Shown one piece after another: positions 35,687-38,424 of a DNA stretch of 38,424 nucleotides (the stretch's first letter is position 1; every line of letters starts with the position of its first letter). Where the stretch lies: NCBI RefSeq assembly GCF_017472245.1, contig NZ_JAFUQR010000010.1, forward strand, positions 1-38,424, given 5' to 3'. Source of the DNA: Chlamydia sp. (GTDB lineage Bacteria > Chlamydiota > Chlamydiia > Chlamydiales > Chlamydiaceae). The translations under genes were made by a program, and so were the position numbers. The notes under the pieces are model-generated. The model was not told the DNA's origin, did not search any database, and saw only the letters and a list, made by a program, of their open reading frames with translations.

Positions 35687-36154
35687 ATGCTTAATATAGC
35701 TCTTGGTTGAAATTCTTGTTCAATTCCTCGTATTGAGCACCCCAATCCAGAATCTTGTCTTCCTACTCAATATGGGAAGAAGATTTTTAAGATACTAGCT
35801 GTTGTATTTGGGGTTTTCGCAGTTTTAGGTGGAATAGCTTTGCCACTTTTTCTAGGTAGTTTTGCGTTAGTACCGATGTTTTTTTTAGTTATCGGATTTG
35901 TGACTACGATTCTTGGCTCTGGTATTTTAGGTGGGGTTTTGGTTAGTTGCTATAAAAAATCTTCCCTGCTCCCTGTTACTCAATATCAAAATTTGATTTG
36001 TTCTTATCGAGAGCTTTTAGAAGAGGCTGAGAAGGATTTAAAAGAAGCAGAGGCAGAGCTAACCGTAAAATCAAAAAAACTCGAGGAAATTCAAAAACAA
36101 TTAGAAGCTTTGCCAAGAAATATGGTCTATAACAACAAGATAGGGGAATATTAG
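35687..36154 (+). pseudogene. Inc gene interrupted by an in-frame TGA at codon 8
   Basis: A frame with a very good start (AGAGGAG two bases before the ATG at 35687) reads MLNIALG, then TGA (35708-35710), and continues open to 36154: NSCSIPRIEHPNPESCLPTQ, a Lys-rich stretch, a hydrophobic hairpin (IFKILAVVFGVFAVLGGIAL and FALVPMFFLVIGFVTTILGS) and a coiled-coil tail (RELLEEAEKDLKEAEAELTV...). Read through, it is a 155-codon Inc protein. There is no ATG, GTG or TTG between the TGA and a TTG at 35840 inside the first hydrophobic segment, so re-initiation would give a damaged protein. Best explained as a recent nonsense mutation; stop read-through (context TGA-A) or a sequencing error are alternatives. 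Confidence 0.7.
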
Positions 36155-36175
36155 CAATTTTGGAGTTAAGTGATC

Positions 36176-36519
36176 ATGGAGATAACTAATAAGTCTTTAA
36201 GTTGTTGTAGGTGTAATCCGCTGAAAACTGGGGCTATTTCGAAGTTTCATAAATCTTTTGTCTCTTATTCTAAGGTATATCAGTGTTTAGTTATTGCTAT
36301 CACTTGTTTGATTGCAGGTGCCTGTATGAGGTAATTAGTTTGGTTTCGTATTTGCTGTCGGTTATGCGAAAATTGGCGCTTTTGCTATCAGAGGTTAATG
36401 GGATCGTAGGCAAAATTTCTGAAGACTATATGCTTCTCGAAGACAAGAAGATGCGGGAAGTGAATATTCTCAACGAACATGTGGATATGCTGAATAATTT
36501 TTGCTCAAATTTTTCTTGA
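36176..36519 (+). pseudogene. Decayed Inc gene split over three frames
   Basis: An ATG at 36176 (GGAG 10 bases upstream) opens 52 codons, MEITNKSLSCCRCNP...VYQCLVIAITCLIAGAC, stopping at 36334 in the middle of what looks like the first Inc hydrophobic segment. A second frame then gives FGFVFAVGYAKIGAFAIRG (about 36339-36395), which fits a second hydrophobic segment. The third frame carries a helical tail (SEVNGIVGKISEDYMLLEDK... to 36519). Together they give the order of an Inc protein with two frameshifts. The single-frame alternative, a protein of about 78 residues from 36283, has no proper start site. The call depends on my reading of hydrophobicity. Confidence 0.5.
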
Positions 36520-36821
36520 TTTTCGGGGAATAAATTGAAATTGATCATTACTTAAAGATAAGCTCTTCTTGGGGCAGATGTAGAGTATTTCTGTCGTCTG
36601 GATTCTTTGCTTTCGAGGAAGGTCTTTTGAAGATTTACGATTTTCAGACAAGTTCATGTTTTAAAGGTAGGTGTGTGAGAAAATAGGGGATAATGAGAGA
36701 TTTTTTGCCCTACTTTCTTGTTTGAAAACAGGATTTCAGCCTGTTTTTTTGTTAAGTTTTTTTGAATTTAAAAATTGTTTCTGTAAAACTCCTTCCCTTT
36801 TTTGACAAGAAAGGAGGAAAA
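36520..36821 (+). other. Gene-poor interval with terminator and possible coding relics
   Basis: No intact gene. A 20-odd codon fragment, LGADVEYFCRLDSLLSRKVF, is open at about 36571-36630 but has no start and may be a relic or chance. A clear terminator is at 36726-36750. The last bases hold the ribosome-binding site AAGGAGG of the next Inc gene. Confidence 0.4.
36726..36750 (+). terminator. Intrinsic terminator upstream of the last Inc gene
   Basis: AAACAGG (36726-36732), a 7-base loop and CCTGTTT (36740-36746), followed by Ts to 36750. It would end transcripts coming from the broken Inc genes, so the next gene needs its own promoter; none is obvious in the 70 bases left. Confidence 0.85.
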
Positions 36822-37838
36822 ATGGGAACTATAATACAAGGGATGAGGAATGCTTCTAATAACTTGCAATCATCTTCTATGAAAGAAAATGAGGGTTGTT
36901 GTTACCGTTTTGTACATAAAATTAGCACAACTGCGCTCCTAATTTTGGGGGTTTTAATTGCTGCAGGAGGAGCTGTAGTGCTAGCTTTATTGTGCACTCT
37001 CGCTCCACTATCGTTGTCCTGTGCAGGGATAGCATTAATTGCTTTAGGAGCGGTTATTTTAGGAATGGGGCTTACCTATGCCTGTAAATGTTGTTTCCAG
37101 TCTAGAATGGAGCGTCTTCTTGTCCAAGAAAGCAAGGAAATGTCGAGTCTGAAAGAAAGTTTACTAGAGACTAGGGTTGATATTAAGAATTTGGTGGAAG
37201 AAAACATTTCTGCGCAGCAGACCAATAATGAAATAGTCCAGTCTCTTTTGGAAGCTTTCGATAAGTTGACTGGTAGATATCAAGCTATTGTATCAGACAA
37301 TCATTCTCTGCAAGCTGCTTTAGAGCAACAAGTGCTTTCATTGCAGGAGCGCTGTCAAATATTGGAAGAAGAAATCCTGAGACAGGAAAGGCTTTTGCAA
37401 CAGCAGAAGCCATCAAAGACTTCTCAAACAGATTTAGCCGAGAAATTACAGCATTTGAAAAATAAATACAAAGACAGTCTTATTTTGATAAAATCTCTAA
37501 ATCTAGAACTTTCGGAATTGAAAGTTTACTGTGCTGATTTACAGGGAATTCATCAAAAGCTCGTAATCAGTCAGAAGGAAAATCTTAAGAAAGATGAGAT
37601 CATCAAAGAACTTAAAGTCATGATAGCGCATTATGCTAAAATATGCGATGAGCGCGGACTCTGGATTGAGAAGTTAAAAGAAGCTAATAAAGAACTGTTG
37701 TGTCACGCTAATCATTTGGCAAGATCGTTAATAGAACATAAGAAACTTTGCTTAGGTGAAAGGCTTCCAACAATTATGGAAAGTGCTGATAAGGATGAAG
37801 AAGACGATGATAGTGATACATTTGGGCGATTAGTTTAG
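36822..37838 (+). CDS. Inc protein with long coiled coil (IncA/CT223-like layout)
   Basis: 338 residues from the ATG at 36822, with AAGGAGG 5 bases upstream. Polar N-terminus, large hydrophobic hairpin (about 35-60 and 63-88), Cys-rich turn (CKCC), then a coiled coil of over 200 residues (for example LEQQVLSLQERCQILEEEIL and LKNKYKDSLILIKSLNLELS) and an acidic tail ESADKDEEDDDSDTFGRLV. This is the layout of IncA and of CT223 (IPAM), which have SNARE-like or cytoskeleton-binding coiled coils facing the host cytosol. By order CT223 is the closest guess. Followed by a good terminator. Confidence 0.82.
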   Translation: MGTIIQGMRNASNNLQSSSMKENEGCCYRFVHKISTTALLILGVLIAAGGAVVLALLCTLAPLSLSCAGIALIALGAVILGMGLTYACKCCFQSRMERLLVQESKEMSSLKESLLETRVDIKNLVEENISAQQTNNEIVQSLLEAFDKLTGRYQAIVSDNHSLQAALEQQVLSLQERCQILEEEILRQERLLQQQKPSKTSQTDLAEKLQHLKNKYKDSLILIKSLNLELSELKVYCADLQGIHQKLVISQKENLKKDEIIKELKVMIAHYAKICDERGLWIEKLKEANKELLCHANHLARSLIEHKKLCLGERLPTIMESADKDEEDDDSDTFGRLV

Positions 37839-37854
37839 ATTTGTTCGATAATAT

Positions 37855-37881
37855 AAGCCTTTTCACAAGAAGAGGCTTTTT
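37855..37881 (+). terminator. Intrinsic terminator after last Inc gene
   Basis: AAGCCTTTT (37855-37863) pairs with AAGAGGCTT (37870-37878), one wobble, 6-base loop, ending in five Ts (37877-37881). Confidence 0.85.
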
Positions 37882-38314
37882 GTGTTAAAAGAAAGATTGT
37901 AGTCAGTAATTAAGGGCTTGTACCGTAGAAGAGCCTGCAAGTTCAAAATTAGAAGGAGTTGCAATCAGAAATCTGTCCTGCAAAGTATCAGCTTTGGCAC
38001 TTATGCTTAATGGAGGTCATTTTTGTTAGTAAATGATAGGTAGATGGCTTCCTGTCTTTTGTTTTATTTTTTTTATTTGGAAAAAATTTTTTTTGGGGGG
38101 GGGATTACTAACTGAAAACAACAATTAATGTTTGAGTAAAAACTCTGAAAAAAGAAAACGAAAAATTGTCAGTATAGGTCAGTTGAAAATCTTAGACCGC
38201 TATGGATGGTCATGAGATACAGGACAAGCAAGTTGAGCAAGAAAAAAATGTTATTAGAGAGAAAAAAGTTGTATTTAAAGTGTTTGTTTTGATAAATTTT
38301 CCCCCTAGTCTTTT
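37882..38314. other. Gene-free AT-rich interval before tRNA genes
   Basis: No credible gene on either strand. It contains an A6-T8-G9 homopolymer run (38081-38103) and a short open fragment (about 37956-38030, QSEICPAKYQLWHLCLMEVI) without a start that could be a coding relic or chance. The promoter for the tRNA genes should lie in the last 100 bases. Confidence 0.5.
38081..38103. repeat. Homopolymer run A6-T8-G9
   Basis: Six As (38081-38086), eight Ts (38087-38094) and nine Gs (38095-38103) in direct succession. G tracts of this length are prone to slippage. It lies outside any gene I can see. Confidence 0.9.
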
Positions 38315-38387
38315 GGATGCGTAGCTCAGCGGTTAGAGCACCTGTCTTACACACAGGGGGTCATAGGTTCAAATCCTGTCGTGTCCA
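38315..38387 (+). tRNA. tRNA-Val (anticodon TAC)
   Basis: A full cloverleaf can be folded: acceptor GGATGCG (38315-38321) with CGTGTCC (38380-38386), D stem GCTC/GAGC, anticodon stem CCTGT/ACAGG with loop CTTACAC, and T arm ATAGG-TTCAAAT-CCTGT. The loop gives anticodon TAC, read as valine. The discriminator is A at 38387 and the CCA end is not encoded. Confidence 0.93.
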
Positions 38388-38394
38388 GAATTGC

Positions 38395-38424
38395 GCGGGA
38401 GTAGTTCAACTGGTTAGAGCACCG
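38395..38424 (+). tRNA. Partial tRNA, probably tRNA-Asp
   Basis: The first 30 bases of a tRNA: acceptor strand GCGGGAG (38395-38401), TA, D stem GTTC/GAGC with loop AACTGGTTA, and the first bases of the anticodon stem (CCG). It is 7 bases after tRNA-Val, so the two are co-transcribed. The anticodon lies outside the window; Asp is a guess from the similarity of the 5' half to bacterial tRNA-Asp. Confidence 0.75.

Noticed and set aside
38169..38354. Minus-strand open frame running into tRNA-Val
   Set aside because: It overlaps a clear tRNA gene on the other strand and encodes a chance low-complexity peptide.
1..38424. Phage, insertion sequence, CRISPR array or restriction system
   Set aside because: I looked for transposase, integrase, regular direct repeats and defence genes and saw none; this is a conserved core chlamydial segment with Inc clusters.

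Overview
This window is a piece of a Chlamydia chromosome, most probably from the C. trachomatis / C. muridarum / C. suis group. The gene order is the one I remember for the C. trachomatis interval from about CT258 back to CT223: a NifS-like end, CBS proteins, a MazG-like protein, lgt, yidC, a second dnaA, glgP, pdhCBA, lpxD-skp-bamA, recR, fabH-fabD-fabG, acpP, incC-incB, two sodium-coupled transporters and then inclusion-membrane (Inc) genes. The CT numbers come from memory and synteny, not from a search, and I cannot name the species with confidence.

Layout. Positions 1-3600 hold the 3' end of a cysteine desulfurase, two overlapping DUF21/CBS membrane proteins on the minus strand, a small MazG-like protein and the 4.5S SRP RNA. 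Positions 3600-10200 hold a CPBP-type membrane protease with a putative lipoprotein (minus), then lgt, yidC and a second dnaA (plus). Positions 10200-16600 hold a small Inc-like protein, glycogen phosphorylase, and the pyruvate dehydrogenase operon pdhA-pdhB-pdhC (minus, overlapping genes). Positions 16900-23060 hold an unassigned protein that I think is a decayed family-3 glycoside hydrolase, then the outer-membrane/lipid A operon bamA-skp-lpxD (minus), a gap with a candidate minus-strand small RNA, and recR. Positions 23180-26480 are the fatty-acid synthesis run fabH-fabD-fabG and, behind a structured leader, acpP.

Positions 26500-33750 are all minus strand: an ATP/ADP-translocase-like protein with a long HEAT-repeat tail, followed four bases later by a cyclic-nucleotide-binding-domain protein; the incB-incC pair; an SNF-family Na+ symporter; and a dicarboxylate/amino-acid:cation symporter. 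From 33900 to 37900 comes a plus-strand cluster of Inc genes with the usual bilobed hydrophobic hairpin plus coiled coil. Three are intact and two look broken: one has an in-frame TGA at codon 8 just after an excellent ribosome-binding site, and one is split over three frames. The window ends with a 9-G homopolymer in a gene-poor stretch, tRNA-Val(TAC) and the first 30 bases of another tRNA.

How the genes work together. Most of the window is core metabolism and envelope assembly of a reduced intracellular pathogen: membrane protein and lipoprotein maturation, outer membrane biogenesis, type II fatty acid synthesis, acetyl-CoA supply and glycogen use. Host-interaction genes (Inc proteins) sit at three sites. 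The points most worth following up are the decaying Inc genes, the candidate small RNA between recR and bamA, the GH3-like protein that has lost its apparent nucleophile, and the split translocase-HEAT / cyclic-nucleotide-sensor pair.
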